Positions 11,701-26,700 of a stretch of 64,000 bases of DNA are shown piece by piece. The translations under genes and the position numbers were made by a program. A model generated the notes under the pieces. That model was not told the origin of the DNA, made no database searches, and saw only the letters and a program-made list of their open reading frames with translations. Position 1 is the stretch's first letter. Each line of letters starts with the position of its first letter. This DNA comes from Gordionus sp. m RMFG-2023 (Eukaryota; Nematomorpha; Gordioida; Chordodea; Parachordodidae). The stretch spans positions 33,767,561 through 33,831,560 of the forward strand of contig NC_088775.1 of the NCBI RefSeq assembly GCF_954871325.1. The letters run 5' to 3'.

Positions 11701-14700
11701 TGAGCATGCTATTGATGCGCTCAATCGGTGTAAATAAACCTTGGCTCAATTTCCTAATATTTTGAAGTTGTTTTATATTCTTGCATGTTTGCCTATTACA
11801 ACATGTACGAATGAAAGGACTTTTTCCAACTTGAGAAGGTTGAAAACATATTTACGAAATACTACTTCTGAATCTCGGCTAAATGTGTTAGCTCTGTTAA
11901 ATATTCACAGGTTCCAACGACAATAGAAATTCTTGATGAATTGGCAACATTCCCACGAAAATTAAAAATCACATTATAAGTATAGTATTTAATAAATTTT
12001 TTTGTATAATATTGTATTTGATAAGAAGTTAAAAAAAACTTGTTTTTTAAATTATTTTCTAGTCAATATTTTATACACACTAAAATTAGTATTTTCAATA
12101 AAAAAATTATATTCTACTTATATTGTATGAGAATTTAAGCTGAGGCTAGTTTTTAAGCAAATTTTATAAAAAAATGACATTAATCTTTATTTCAACTTTA
12201 CATTTAAAAAAACTTTATTAAATATAATAAACCTAACTTAAAATAATAAAAAATAGGCTTGTAATATCCATAAGCACGAATTAGTAAAAATAGTTAAAAA
12301 TAGAAATATAATTATTATTAAATTATGACTAATTTAATAGAATAGCTAAAACATAAGACCCGACCCGAAGGCCGGGGAAAAGCTGGCCGAAGGCCATGTA
12401 AGAAGGGTTTTGTGGCGAAGCCCCCAAAAATATTCCCCCCCCCCCCCCCCATAAGAAAATCCTGGATACGCCACTGTTTATTGTGGAGAACTAAAATGAT
12501 AATACCACAACAATACAGAAACAACGTGTTAGATATGATACATAGGACATATTGGAATGGTAAAAATGAAGATGAGAGCAAGACAATACGCGTGGTGGCC
12601 TAATATAAACCAAGATATAGAAACATGGGTCGAAAAATGTAGAGAATGCAGGAACAACACGATATGCCTCAAAAGACATCAATTCAAAATTGGCCAAAAT
12701 CACCAAAAGCATGGCACCAAGTACATATTGATTATGCTAGACCATTTCCAAATCATTATTGTTTGGTAGTGATAGATGATAGTAGTAGCTGGCCAGAAAT
12801 AGTTCCCATGACTAGTACTACAACCGAAAGCACGATTAAAATATTAAGAAATATTTTTGGCCAGATTCGGATTTCCTAAGATAATCGTTTCTGATAACGG
12901 ACCACAATTCAGCAACAAAGAATTCCATGATTTCTGCGAAAAAACGGAATACAATTAGCGCACGAAAGTCCTTACCATCCTCAGACAAACGGCATAGCTG
13001 AACGATTAGTTCAAACTTTTAAGCAGAGCATGAATAAAAGAAACGAGGGGGATTTAGAAACCAGTCTAGCTATTTTTCTTTACAATTACAGAAAACACAA
13101 GGGGCAGAAACTAAACAAAGTCCCGCTGAAATACTACTAAAAATTAAACCTAGATGATTGTTAGACCAAATATTAGAACGGGGGAACAAAAAGGAGAAGT
13201 AAATGGAAAAGTGTGGTCGCGCATTTACATTAATGAAGAAAAAAAATGGGAAAAGGCCATTAATAAAAGCATATTCGGATCACTACGATATGAAGTAAGT
13301 ATAGAGTGTAAAAAAATTTTATGTCATACTGATCAATTAAGGAAAATAACCGAAAATATATTAACTGAAGAATACGAATTAGAAGAGAGAAGCGAAGAGA
13401 TAGTAAAAAAAAGAGGATGTAATAAACAATGATGAAATGAATCTAAAGAGGGAGGGAGAAGATACAAGAGTACGAACGAAACCAAATAGATTGGGGATAA
13501 ATGATATGTATTGAATTGTTATTTTTGTTATAAAATGTTTATTTTCATTATTATATTAGCATATGAATTTGAATAATAGAAAAAGAACAATTATTTTGAT
13601 ATGAAATAAAGAAAAAGAATTATCTGCGACTTATATTTCTATTACTAAAAAAAATTCTGTAGGGATCGGGTTGAAACCTTAGTTGATTTGATATGGAAAT
13701 CACCATATACATACAAAATATTTAATCTAGAATTCATAAGAATAAATTGTATTTTAATATAAAATAAATAAATGTCTTATTGAAAACAAAAATATTATTG
13801 AATATTCTTCATTATATTTTTAAGAAGTGACGGCAAAAGATATTTTAAATTTGATAGCTTTAGTTCAAGTCTGGCCTGGTCTGAAAATCAAACTTTTAAA
13901 ATTAGGCCTGGTCCATCTACGCCCGTCTTACTTGGTGCAGGAAGATTCGCCTATTCCGACGAGAGGTCCTACTGTAAAAGGACTATTTTTGTAAATGAGT
14001 AAATTTCTGGGTCATATCATATAGATTATACCCTCTCAGAAGCGGAATTTACTTTATATTAAATTCTGAAAATAATCTAATCGTGTATTAACCTTAAAAA
14101 AGCCCGGCCTTTGGGGTATCGCGATACCAAAGAATCAATAGCTTCTTGTAGGGCAGGTGGAGATAAACATATTGTTTCGTCGGGAGAAGTTTTAACCAAG
14201 GTTCTATCGTTGATCTAATTTAGTTTTATAAAAAAGAAAAAATTATAGCTTCCAAATTAGGAATGCAACCTATTTTTTTTATCGGATAGAACCGATTATT
14301 CCTATTTTTTACATATTATCGGCCGATATGTTAAATTTTCGATCCTAAAAAATGGCGTCATAATTTAAAATTTTTAAAGCACTTTGATATTTAATTTTTT
14401 AATATTAAGGAAAATATATTTAATAAATAAGAACATTCTCATAAAATTGAAGTGTTAATTTAATAAATAACTTAATTAAAAATAGGCTAAAAAAATTATA
14501 AAATAGATAATTTGTTTTAATAAGGATATTTATTATTAAAAAACTTAATAATTTAATTTTTTTACAATTTACATGATCATGAATAAACTAGATGGGATAC
14601 TACTTTCTACGTGATAGAAAGACTTTTGGAACAAAAAAAAGATTAAAACGGTTTTAGTATATAAATAAAATGATTACTGAATATGTTGAGATTCATAAAT

Positions 14701-17700
14701 ATACTGAAAAATAGGCCTAAAATAAAAGATAAATTTGCTAGTAGTATATTTTAAATGGTTTGTTATGATTAAGGCAGTCATAGATGGTGGTATATTTAAA
14801 AAAAGCAGTGCATTGAAAAATTAAAATATAAGTATAACGAACAAATTCAGATTTCGGATCGGTATTCAGCGAAATCAATATAATATCGGCATTGTCGGGT
14901 CGACCTCCAAAAAGTTGTATCGGTACACTTCTATTCCAACTAATACATTTATTATATTACCTCTCTTTCATTAGTGTTGGCGAGTCAATTAGCTAAAAAA
15001 ATTAAACGTTACTGGAGTTCTAAAAGCTAACTTTTTTGAGTAAAACCATAGAGGGGTGAAGAGAAAGACGGCAAATTTATGAGGATGGGCGTTAATCATA
15101 ATATTTTTAGTAATGGTATAAAGGGGCTCTATCCATATAAACTCAATTGAAATTTTACAAAAGCTGTTCCATTACAGCCAATTAGTTTTCAAACCTTGAT
15201 TTTCATCAATCTGTTGGGTAAGTCCTGGTACATAGAATTCCAGTGGGTTATGTTCCATCCATATTTCAGTAAAATGGCCTCGACTAACAAAAGATCGGAC
15301 AGAGCGTCTCCCACAGACTAGGTATATTCGTTTATATATTAATATATATAACATGGAAGATTTAAAAAATTATCAAAAAGTGAAGAAAAATTTATATTGC
15401 CATAATTCTAAGCAATACAATATACGAGCCCTATACGAATCTGTCCGAGTCTACCTTCCATGCCCGAAGTCAGACTTGAGTGGGTTATAATTGTTCTTGG
15501 CTAGGATCTAATTTTAAAATTTTAATTCTCAGATAGGGTAAAATATTTTAAAAAAGTACTCCATTTTTCATAAAAAATACGCAATCTTAAACTACAAATT
15601 GTAATATTTTGTTTTCCTAGTGTTTTCAAAACAATTTATAGGCTGATTTTACTAAAAATCAGGTGATTTCGGACATTATTTTCATTCAGACAGCTTACAA
15701 AAACAGCGCCGATAGGACTTGAATCGAATTATCGAAATAATTATAAATGCGTAAATAATGTAAAGATAAATACCTGGTTAGTCAGATTAATGAAATTCAT
15801 CATATTGCGAGCGGATGTGTTTATTTTGGAGCTTGATTTATATGGATGCATATAAACAATATGAGTAAGATAAATTTAATATTATAATCTAATAAAATTC
15901 AAAAAAGGGTAAAAATTGATATAACTTTGACTGGGAGGTGTTAAATCTACAAAAATATATAGATAGTATTGTGATATGGGATTTATGGACATGTAATATC
16001 CCTCGATTTTAAATCATTCACTGATGGAGGTTTTAAAATTTATGATTAGACTGATTTCAGCATTGAATTTCAACCATAAACTTCATTTTTTTTCCATTTA
16101 TATGAAAAATCTATATAAAAACAGTCGAAAATACAGAGTATGGGTACTCCACACATGATTAAATACTCGGTCACATCAGATTAAAAAATCTGCTTTAAAA
16201 TTGAGAAATTCAGAATCACCATGTCTATATCCCAATACGACATATACAGTGCTGCAGTTCTAAAATAGGGAAGGGGGTGGGGTTATGGTATGCTTTTATT
16301 CTACAAAAATAGTAGGGGGCACGCGAAAACGGGCAGAGCTGATTTTAATTTTTCTAAGAATTTGAGGCAAATTTTTTTTTTGAATATTATTTATCTATTT
16401 TTTTGAATTGTTTATATTGAAGTATTTCATATAAAATACATGATATCTATATTATATAAAATAGCTTAGAAAGTTATAAAAAAACTAAAATATATATGTT
16501 GCATAATCAGGGTTGGGCAAATTTTTAGAAAATTGTATTCGGATACAGATACAGATACTTTAAATAAATTTTGTATTTAAGATACAAGATACTTTAGAAA
16601 AATTTTAATAAGATACAAGATACTTGTATTTTTTTAAAAAAAATGATCTAAGATACAAGATACTTTTTTAAAAAACTTTAAATAGTCAAAATCAAAATGT
16701 ATAAAGCTTTATTTTCTTATCTATAATATAAATTTATAAAAAAATATTTAAAATAAATTGTAGAAAATAACAAATTTATTATAAAAGATAATGCGATATT
16801 CCATTTAATAATTATATAATTAGTAAATAATAATAAATCAGCATTATTTTTTAAAATTATGAAAGAAAGAAAGTTCGTTCAATCTTTAAAGATTTGGTCT
16901 ATTAACCATATTAGCAAAGCTAAATAACCTTTCAACGGGGGCTGAGGAGGGTAATATTGTGTTATATTTAATAAATATTTCTTTTATATATTTATAACTA
17001 TTTAACATATTTATACTCCGCCTGTCATCTTTCATATAATTTAGGACCTCTATTTCAATATCATTTATTGAATTATTAGAATTGGATGTGGTACTTTTAA
17101 GGCAAAAGTAATCATCATCTTCATCAATTGAAGATTTTGTTGAAGTATTAATTTCAATATTATTTTTAAAAACAATTAAAACTTCATGTAATAACAAATC
17201 CTGAAGGTATTTTTTTTCTTTTTCACCATTAATCCAACGATTTTTAAAATAGGGATGAGAAATAGTTGCCAAAAATGCACTTTTAAAATTGTTATCAAAA
17301 TCATATATATTTTTAAATCTTTTATTTAAATAATTTTCTATGGCAAAAGCTAATGGTTTGCAAAATTGTAGATTGGTTTGAATTAAATTTGTAATTTTTT
17401 TTAATATTTAAAATTGGAGCTGATTCTCCAAAATGGCAGTTGATTTCACTCTGTATTTTGTCAATCGCTATAGTCAATGGGGCCATTATATTGCAATATT
17501 CTTCTAAATATTGAATTTCAATATCTCTTAATTTAGGAAATTCTAATTTTTGACATAATTTAGGAAGTACGCCTCTAAAAAGACTATCATACAAACTATT
17601 CCATCTAGTGCAACAAGGTGTAACTAATTGTTTTCCTAAAACTGCTTTGATAAGTTCTGCAGTTTTGGGCCTATTATTTGCATTCCATAGCTTAGTACAT

Positions 17701-20700
17701 TTAGCTATTGCAGGATGATGAATTTTAGAAATGTTAGAAGAATCCTTAATAGCTCTCTCGACATCTGTTGTGGCAATTAGACTTATCGTATGGCACAAAC
17801 AACGAATGTGTTGAGGCAATGTTATTGAGGCTTCTTTAGACCCTTAAATAAACAAATAAATAATTTTATTTGAATAAAATTTTTTACTAAATTTACAATA
17901 TCATAATAAATTTTAAAGAAGTATTAAATAATACTTTCAATGATTTCGAATTCTATACATTCATCATCATTGATGTCAAAGTCATTCTCTACAGCTTCCA
18001 TAGAATATCCAAACTCCTTGAAAGCTTTCTTAAAGTTAGAGCCGTTATCTGTAACAGTTGCTATAACTTTTTCGTCAATACCAAAGTCACGATGAATTTC
18101 TTTATTATGATCATCTTGAAGTACTTCAAAAAATTTGCCATTAAGTATGCTTAGTTTAAATTTATTGTTATAATTTTCGGTTGAAGAATCATCTGAAGAC
18201 GAAGATAAACAAATTATTCTATTTTCTTCTTCCATAATTTTAAAATAGACAGATATAAAACGATTCAAATATGGTAGTTCTATTTGTTAGCAAATTGCTA
18301 TATGATGACCAACGTCATATATCAAAAATTATCTTAAAATATCTAAATTTTAATTAAATTTTTCATTTAAATCTTAAAACAATATCATTTTAAATTTTAA
18401 TACTATTTAAATTAACCAATATAATTTTTTTTAAGTATCTGTATCTTTTTGAATACAAAGTTGGTTAAGATACAAATACTTTTAAATAATATGTAACTTA
18501 GATACTAGATACTTTCCAAAATTCTAAAAATCTTAGAGACAAATATCCGCGATACAGCCCAACCCTGTGCATAATGAGGTTTTGAGGCTATTTGATACAA
18601 CGCTTTTTTTTATTTTTGTCAGAATGACTATATAAACGATATATTGCGTCATTAATTTTAAGAAAACCCAACGGATTTAAGAAGATCCAGTAGGGTATGA
18701 ACTATTTCCTCTGCATCTTTTGATTGCAGATAATTAGGTCTAGAAATATAAAAAATAGGTTCATCAAAAGAGGGCCCCAATACCGATTTTACATAAATAA
18801 CCATGGCTGGTTAATTTGACAGTGTTGTAGATTCATCTACCAGGATATTGATTTTGGATTGTATATTGATAATATTATTTACAACTTTCATCAGCATTTC
18901 TTTTGAAATGTTTTAAATTATTAATAAAGCAGAATGCCTAGAATGCAAAATATGTTCCGTATCCAAACCATTGTGCTCTTGTAAAAATATTCAAAATCTA
19001 CAACTGGGCGATTTTCTTTTGCAAGATAATATGCAGTATTAAATATTATCTTGGTATCAATGTGATAAACCACTTTTAACTGCCAGTATTTTTTTGTTCG
19101 GCTTCATAGCCTTTTTAAGCAGCTTTGTGTCCACCCAAAAATATTTTTATGCAGACATCGTAATTTATGTCTGTCTTGTAAATTGCTGCTCGGCTAGTAA
19201 CAACGGATACAATAAACACTATTTCTATTGGATATTATTTTTTAAGAACTAATTATATTAGGGAAGGGTTAATTTTTGAATTGAAAATGTACAATTACAT
19301 TAATTACTACCTTTATGTTTATAAAATATTTCATGATAAAAAAAAGAATAATATACCATTATAAAAAAATTCAAATTTTTGTAAGAAGCTTTCCGTGCCC
19401 CTACCTTTTTGGAAATATAGCGGGGACATGCTATAACTTTTTAATATGCGTTGACTACTTGACTACATACCTGGAAATATATGATATAATGACCCAAATT
19501 TAATTTTTTAACACTCGGTTTAATTAAAATATAAACAGTTTTGCCAACTCAAAACCAAAATTTTGCATATACATTCTCAAAACTTCTTATGGGAATATTC
19601 TAAAATAAAATTTTCATATGATTTTTATTCATGCATATGAATATTATAACTTATCATCACAGTATTATTAAATAGTTGTGACGTTGAATCATGAAAATAC
19701 TATAGTCCTTTAAACTCGGGTCCTGTGTCTTAGCCCTTTTTTAAAAAAATACCACGACAGGGTAACCTTCAGTCTCTCCATTTTTTAATTTTCTCCTTGG
19801 TAACCAGATAAATATGGAAAAGGTTCGTAAATCCCTAACAACAAGAGTGTGATTTCGAGTTAATCCTAAGGCATGTAGATTATATAATCCTAAGGCATGT
19901 AGATTATATAAGTTCATGCCTTCAATCTGCAGAGCATATAATAAACTCTTTGCTAGGATATAGGCACGGTACAAGATGCCATTCTAATCAAAAACATTGG
20001 TTAAAAAGCCCAAAATCAAGAGTCGATTTAGGGCTTTAGTGAAAGTGCATTAGCATGACTGATGCAAAAATGGCTTAAATGCTCTAAACACTATGACTCA
20101 AAGGCGATATAGCATAAAATGTATTTATCGAGAGTTAAATCCCCCAGACTACGTCAGGTAACATTACCATTCAAAAAAGTTTAAAAGCAGAAGCATTCCA
20201 ACAACCCTGCTTCCTGGTAGATACTAGCAGGCGATAAATAAACAAAGAGTTCTAATTCCATAAAAATGGTGGGATTCCTTGTCATGTGTTGACCTCTTAT
20301 CCTCCTTAAGCATAAACAAACAAATATTTGTGATAGCTTCAGAAAACTGTTAGATATTCCTTTCCAAAATTTAATAACTTATTTTAAACTTAATTTTTTT
20401 TTTTATTAACCTTTATAAATTAAGTTCATTTTAGATTTTAGTTTTAAAACAAATATTATTTTCTCATAGCATAACTTAAAATATCATATTATTCTTTCAA
20501 TATATGTATAGATATCGAATGATTTTGATAGATTTTTATATTCTCATTTCTCATATAATTACTTTTATTATGATAAAATATTGGAAATTAGGATCGTGTT
20601 ACTTCATACTATTTCATTTAAATAACCAGGCCACCATGTGTAACAGCAAAAATAATAGACTCGATCTAGATTCAGATATAATATTTCTACAACTTACATC

Positions 20701-23700
20701 ATTAACATCTTTAGTTTTAATGAAAGGTTAAAAACATGAAAATAAACTAAATTCAGTGTAAACCTTTTAGTGCCGTCTTTAGATAATTCCGCTATTTTTT
20801 GAACAAACTTTTTACTGTAGAGAACCTGTAAAATGTTTTCATTAAAGAAAATTTATAAATACCATAGACCTATATTGCTATAGACTGCTTAACGTTTAAT
20901 TCTATAATGTTATAAAAACGTCTTTCATTTGGCAGCCATTTGCAAAATAGCTACCTTTATTTTAATAAGTCTGTGATTATAATAATTTTAACGTTAAATA
21001 TGTCATGTATTTACGATTTTTGTTTTATTTAAATCACATATAAATTGCAAGATATAACATTTATCAAAAAGATATAATATAAAAATAATTAATATTTTAA
21101 TGAAAATTAAATATATATTAAACAATTTTTATTAGGGTTGTACCGATATTTTTCATAGGATCAAATCGGGCCACCCATTTTAAAATATCGGTTATAGGCC
21201 AATATTATAAAATTTTCCGATCCGATCCTATATAAAATGGCGTCTTTAACAAAAATAAAATGTTATAAAAAAAGTTATATCTAAAATCATTTCTTTTATA
21301 AACAAAATCGAAATCCATTTTAATGTATATTTTTTATTAATAATAAATTAATTAACATTCTGCCATATTGTTATTTTTTTGTGCATTCTGTTTATAAAAG
21401 TGTGCGATAATCTCCTCTTCAGAATCAATTTTTAGTGAAGCTGCTGATATTGACAATTATAATCACCGCAGGCTGATCTCTGATAAATTTGAAATTTTGG
21501 TATTTCTAAAAAGAAATCTTCGATATATTAATGTTAAATATTTATTTCAAATTTCATATATATTTGTTTATTACTTATTATGTATATAGATTAATGTATT
21601 ACTTATTATATAGTGAATTTTATATACTTTTAGAATTGCAATTGAATTGAATATAAACTATACCTGATCATTATAATATATTTAGTTATGGTAGAGTTAA
21701 ATTATAGATGTTATACTAATAAAAAGTATATTAAAAATTAAAACCATTGATTTCTTTACAAAACGATATGATATCGGATCGGTAATCGGCCGATATCAAT
21801 TTAATATTGAAAATATCAGATCGAATCTGCCTTCAAAAAGTGGTATAGGTACACCCCTAATTTTTATAATAATATATAACAAGAAAATAAAGTAACAAAA
21901 ATTTTTTAAAAAATTTGAATTATATATTTTTTTTATATAACAAAAATAAGTTTAATTTACAACAGAATATGAATATATATTTTATAAAATAAATTGACAT
22001 AAATAAAATTCATGTAAAAGTTTTTTTTGTTCAATAAAAATAAGGATTTCCATATGTGTAAGCATTTATTCTTATATTTTTTGTTATTACCAATAATTAC
22101 GTTCTGAAATTTTCTTAGACCTTTAACAATTGTATAATATATAATATCATGAGTAAAAATATAATTCTATACTTTTAATTAATATTATTTTTTACTATTT
22201 TTTAATTTACAGACATAATGATATCTCTGACATTTTTTTCTATTATTTTTATTCCTGAACTATTATATATAATGGGATGTGGCTTTGAATCAAAATGATT
22301 ATTAATTCTTTAAATTATTTAGATTTCCAATTAACAATAACGCTCTTTTAAGTAGTAGACTAGAGGTTTGCATTGGGCGGGTTTTTGAACCAAAAGTCCG
22401 CCCACCCAAAGTTTAAAAAAAATTTAACCCTCCCCGCCCATAGCTTTCAAAAAAATATATACCCGCCCGCCCCGCCCATTTGTCTAAAATTCCTTACTCG
22501 CCCGCCCATTAGCCTAAAATTTTTTACCCGTCCGCCCATTATTTATAAAAAATCCAAGCCTGCTTATAAAATTTAATTATGGCCATTCTTTAAATTTTTT
22601 CAGCATTACACCTCTACAAAAAGTTAGTGCTGTAAACATTTCTAAAATAATCGAACGAGTTCGCCTTAGACGTTCATTGACAAAAATCAAACGCGTTCAG
22701 GTTCTAGTTCACTTTCAAAAAAAAAGGAACGCGTTCACGTTCATGGACGGTTCAAAATTATGATAAATTTTTTTTAAAATTTTCTAATATAAAAAAATGA
22801 ACACAATATTAGCCATGTTAAAAAATAATATAATTTTATTTTGATAATATAATTATAAAATTCAAAATATCATATCAAATTAAAAGATATTTTTATTTAT
22901 AAAAAATTTTTCTTATTAATTTTTAATAACATTATTTTTCAAAATTTTCATCTGATAGACAAGAACGCTTGGCAGTTAATACGGCATTAGCTATACCAAA
23001 AACGCGCTCAAGGGTAGATGAAGTGATTGCGGTATTATACTTATTAAATAATCTTTTAACGTGGGAAATTTATTAAAAACATTTATTGTTTTGTTATTTG
23101 CTCCAAAGAATTGAGATAAGTTATCCTCCTCCAATCCATTTTCTCGACAAAAAAAAGGATATCTCGAAATTAACAGTTCTTGCATTATCATTTCTAGGGT
23201 TTTCAAAGCAATTTTTTCAATAACGCTATAAGTTTATTTTTAATAGGTTCGTTCTATGGAAGTTTTATCCATGAGCATTGAAGCTTGAACACTGGATGTA
23301 TAATTGCAGAAAGAACATATTGATCTTCATATATATGTTCAAATCTTAAAAAAAAATATATATGAATTAATTGAGAGTGATGGGCTTAATACCTTTTATT
23401 AACCCATTTAATACGGCGTCTGTCAATGGTTGACCATATTTGAGGCAACTAATTTTTTTAATTTTAAAATAACTATCGTTATTGTTGGGGTCAAATATCC
23501 CAAATGCATTATTTCTTCAAATTTAATGTTTTAACTTAGTTATATCATATAAAATCAAATAATTAATATTAAAATCAAATGTCGTTTTCAATTGGAACCC
23601 GAAGATTTTGACAATATAATACTTTTTGGCCACATTTTACACTGTAAGCATTGGATTAGTTACTTCAATACAGGATGTTAATGTAAAACATTTATCATAT

Positions 23701-26700
23701 TTGGCCATGGTAATGATAATTCATTTTCAGAATCAGATGATGAGGATTAAATAATAATATCCATGCTTATGCTAATCTATTAAATTAAAATATAAACAAT
23801 AATATTCAAATTAATAAACTGTGTTAAAAAAATTAAAATGTGAAAGGGAAATACGCAGCGGATTAAAAAATATAAATAATACTTTTTTAAAAAAAATTCG
23901 GAAATATTAAATTTTTCAAATAAATAAAAATAAAAAGTATTTTTATCGAACACGTTCGTCATAAAAAAAGAACGCGTTCACGTTCAAAGTTCGTCAAAAA
24001 TAAAAGGAACGCCGTTCATTATTTTTTTCAAAACGAAATGAACGCGTTCGTTTACAACACTACAAAAAGTTTATAATTTAGGAAATTAATTTAAGCATAA
24101 AAAAAATATTCAATTTAAATTATGGACAATTTATTTGATCAAATAGAATATTTATGAAAAAAATATAAATATAAAATTGATATTATATGTAATTATAATG
24201 AAAAAATAATAATGTATCGACATTTTCTGGATTTAAACACGTTTTTCTTTGTTCTAAAAACCTTCCAGCAATGCTAAATCCTCGTTCAGAAGAAGCACTA
24301 GTTGCAGGAATTGCCAATATTTTTCTTGCTAATCTTGATAGCTTTGGCAAATCTTTTTCTTTTCGTTTCCACCAAAGTAGGATATCCGTTTGAAGTATAT
24401 CCTCTTCCTCAAGTGAGATCCGGATGTTTCGTATGCAATATATATAAAACTCTTTTTTTAAAGTGAGTACGGAATGAATAATCTGCCATTCCAATTAAAC
24501 CGTGCTATTTTTGTAATCCTTTTCACGTTATTTGGAATAATAACAGAACAAAATACTATACAGTTTTATAAACCGGACCTCGAGTTAATATCAGAAACAG
24601 ATGCATCTAACCAAGGATTTGGAGCTCATGCAAAAATATAATGGTAACGAATTTCCAATAGCTTACACCTCGAGAACTTTACAAGACGCTGAAAAGAATT
24701 ATTCTACAATAGACAGAGAAGCCAAAGCAATAATAAACGGCGTAGAAAAATTCCATAACTATTTGTATGGACGAAAATTTAAAATACGAACAGACCACAA
24801 ATCTTTAATAAAGATATATGGTAATAAGAGAGATTTAAGCTCATTAACAAACCATAGATTATTACATTGGGCTTATAAATTATCTGCATATGATTATGAT
24901 ATAATGTACAAGAATGGCGCTAATAATATAATTGCAGATGCTTTATCGCGAAACCCAATAGAGAAAAATGATGATAGAATAACAAGCGAAAATAAAACAG
25001 TGTAATATATAAGAAATCTTACTTATGACATATTAACTTTATCAAGAAAAGAACTGAGAGGAAACCGCAAAAGATCCAATTTTAAGAAGAGTAAAAATAT
25101 TAATAAATGGTAAATATACAAAAATGATGACGGTATTTTATTTTGGAATGGCAGATTAATCATTCCGTACTCACTTCAAATAAGAGTTTTACATATATTG
25201 CAATGGGACATCCGGGTATTACATCAATGAAATCCATTACGAGACATTATATGTGGGAACTAAGCCTATTCAAAAAAACTCGAATATTCAAACCGAATAA
25301 TTATGAATATGAATATATTCGATTCGAATAAAACGAATTATTCGGAATATTTAATAAATTGCTTTAAAGTATCTAGATACAATATCTAAATATAAAAATG
25401 TGGTATCTGTATCTGGATATACTTTTGATTAAAATATCTGTATCTGTTTTTAGATACTTTTTAAGATACATTTTGATATACTTTTATTTAAATCCTATTT
25501 ATATTATGAATAAAAATAACTTGAATGTAAAATTTATTTTATTTCATATGAGCATATAATTTAAATATATATATTAAAAAATATTAAAACTACTATAATA
25601 AAAAATTATTTATAAAAAATATTAAAACATATATATAAAAATATATATACATAAATATTCATTAAATATTATGTGCGAGTTATCAATAAACCAGACAAAT
25701 TTTGATATTACAATGCAACTCAAGGAATCTGCCATTTTTATATTCAATGAAATTGGTTAATTTTATTTTATTATACATTTTAGAAATTTATTTTAGATTA
25801 ATATTAATAGTGATGAAGAGGAAGAAGTAATAATCAATGAAGCATCAACAAGTTCAGACATTGTTTTTTCATGGCCAATTTATAGAGCATATTTTAAAGA
25901 TCACTGATAGTAAAATGTTTCCCATATCTACAAAAAAATATGAAAATTTCAGTTAGCATTACCTCAACTTGCAACATTGTAAAACATTTAAGGGTATAGA
26001 TACTAAATAAATGTTTACAATTGAATTTTAAGCTTTAAGAGAAAAAGTTAAACACTATTAATGAAAAAAAAATTAATACAGAGATTAGTTGATGAATTAT
26101 TAAGGTTTTCTACTGATCATACAAATAACCTGTGAAAAAAACAAATAATTTAATATCAGATTTTTTTCAGTACTCCACAGCAGTAGTTATAATTGTTAAT
26201 AATGATTTCAATGTTGATACAACAAATTTAAAAAAAATTTGTTCGAAAATGAATGTCGAGATTTTAGTATTTTTAAAGAATATTTGTTACATCACCACAA
26301 TCCCTTCAAGCACCCTGGTAGAAAGACTTTTTAGTGTAGCTAAAAATGTCTTTACAGATATACGAGATGCCTTAATGACCAAAATTTTGAAAAAATTTTA
26401 TTACCGAAATCTAATAATTATTTATAATCATTTAATCATATATTTTCATATATTATATTAAAATCTAAAAATCATTATTGTTATATTTTGATAAATGTGA
26501 TATCTAGTCAATAAAGTTTTTTTAGCTCATTCATACATTTTAATAGAATCCTAATTTAGGTTTATGCAAAGCTTATACAAGAGTATTAAAAAATTGTATC
26601 TGTATCTAGTATTTAAAATTGTATCTGTATCAAGATATCTTTTTAGGTGATGTATCTGTATCTATATAACTTTTAGACGATGTATCTATATCTAGATCGA

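Larger units (their letters stand above)
7706..13655 (+). mobile_element. Ty3/gypsy-type LTR retrotransposon fossil
   Basis: Related sequences beginning TGATATGTATTGAATTG at 7706-~7880 and 13502-~13655 look like short LTRs. A primer-site-like 'tggcgcag' follows the first and a purine tract precedes the second. Between them, in order, lie remains of a nucleocapsid zinc knuckle (about 8820-8850), protease (about 8950-8980), reverse transcriptase (about 9300-9900), RNase H (about 10180-10540) and integrase (about 12490-13150). The RT-RNase H-integrase order places it in Ty3/gypsy. The element is broken, with many breaks through the whole coding part, and the LTRs differ clearly, so it is old. 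It was later hit by a 386-bp hAT MITE (8220-8605) and a 1.7-kb hAT (10749-12476). Confidence 0.85.

Noticed and set aside
12318-12603. Open frames on both strands across the poly-C tract
   Set aside because: They run across the junction of the hAT end and the gypsy fossil. The glycine/proline run is just the C homopolymer.
15172-15354. Minus-strand frame with [20 protein letters not shown]
   Set aside because: The same bases in another minus-strand frame give the conserved PGM3 exon [11 protein letters not shown] with proper splice sites, so this frame is a shadow.
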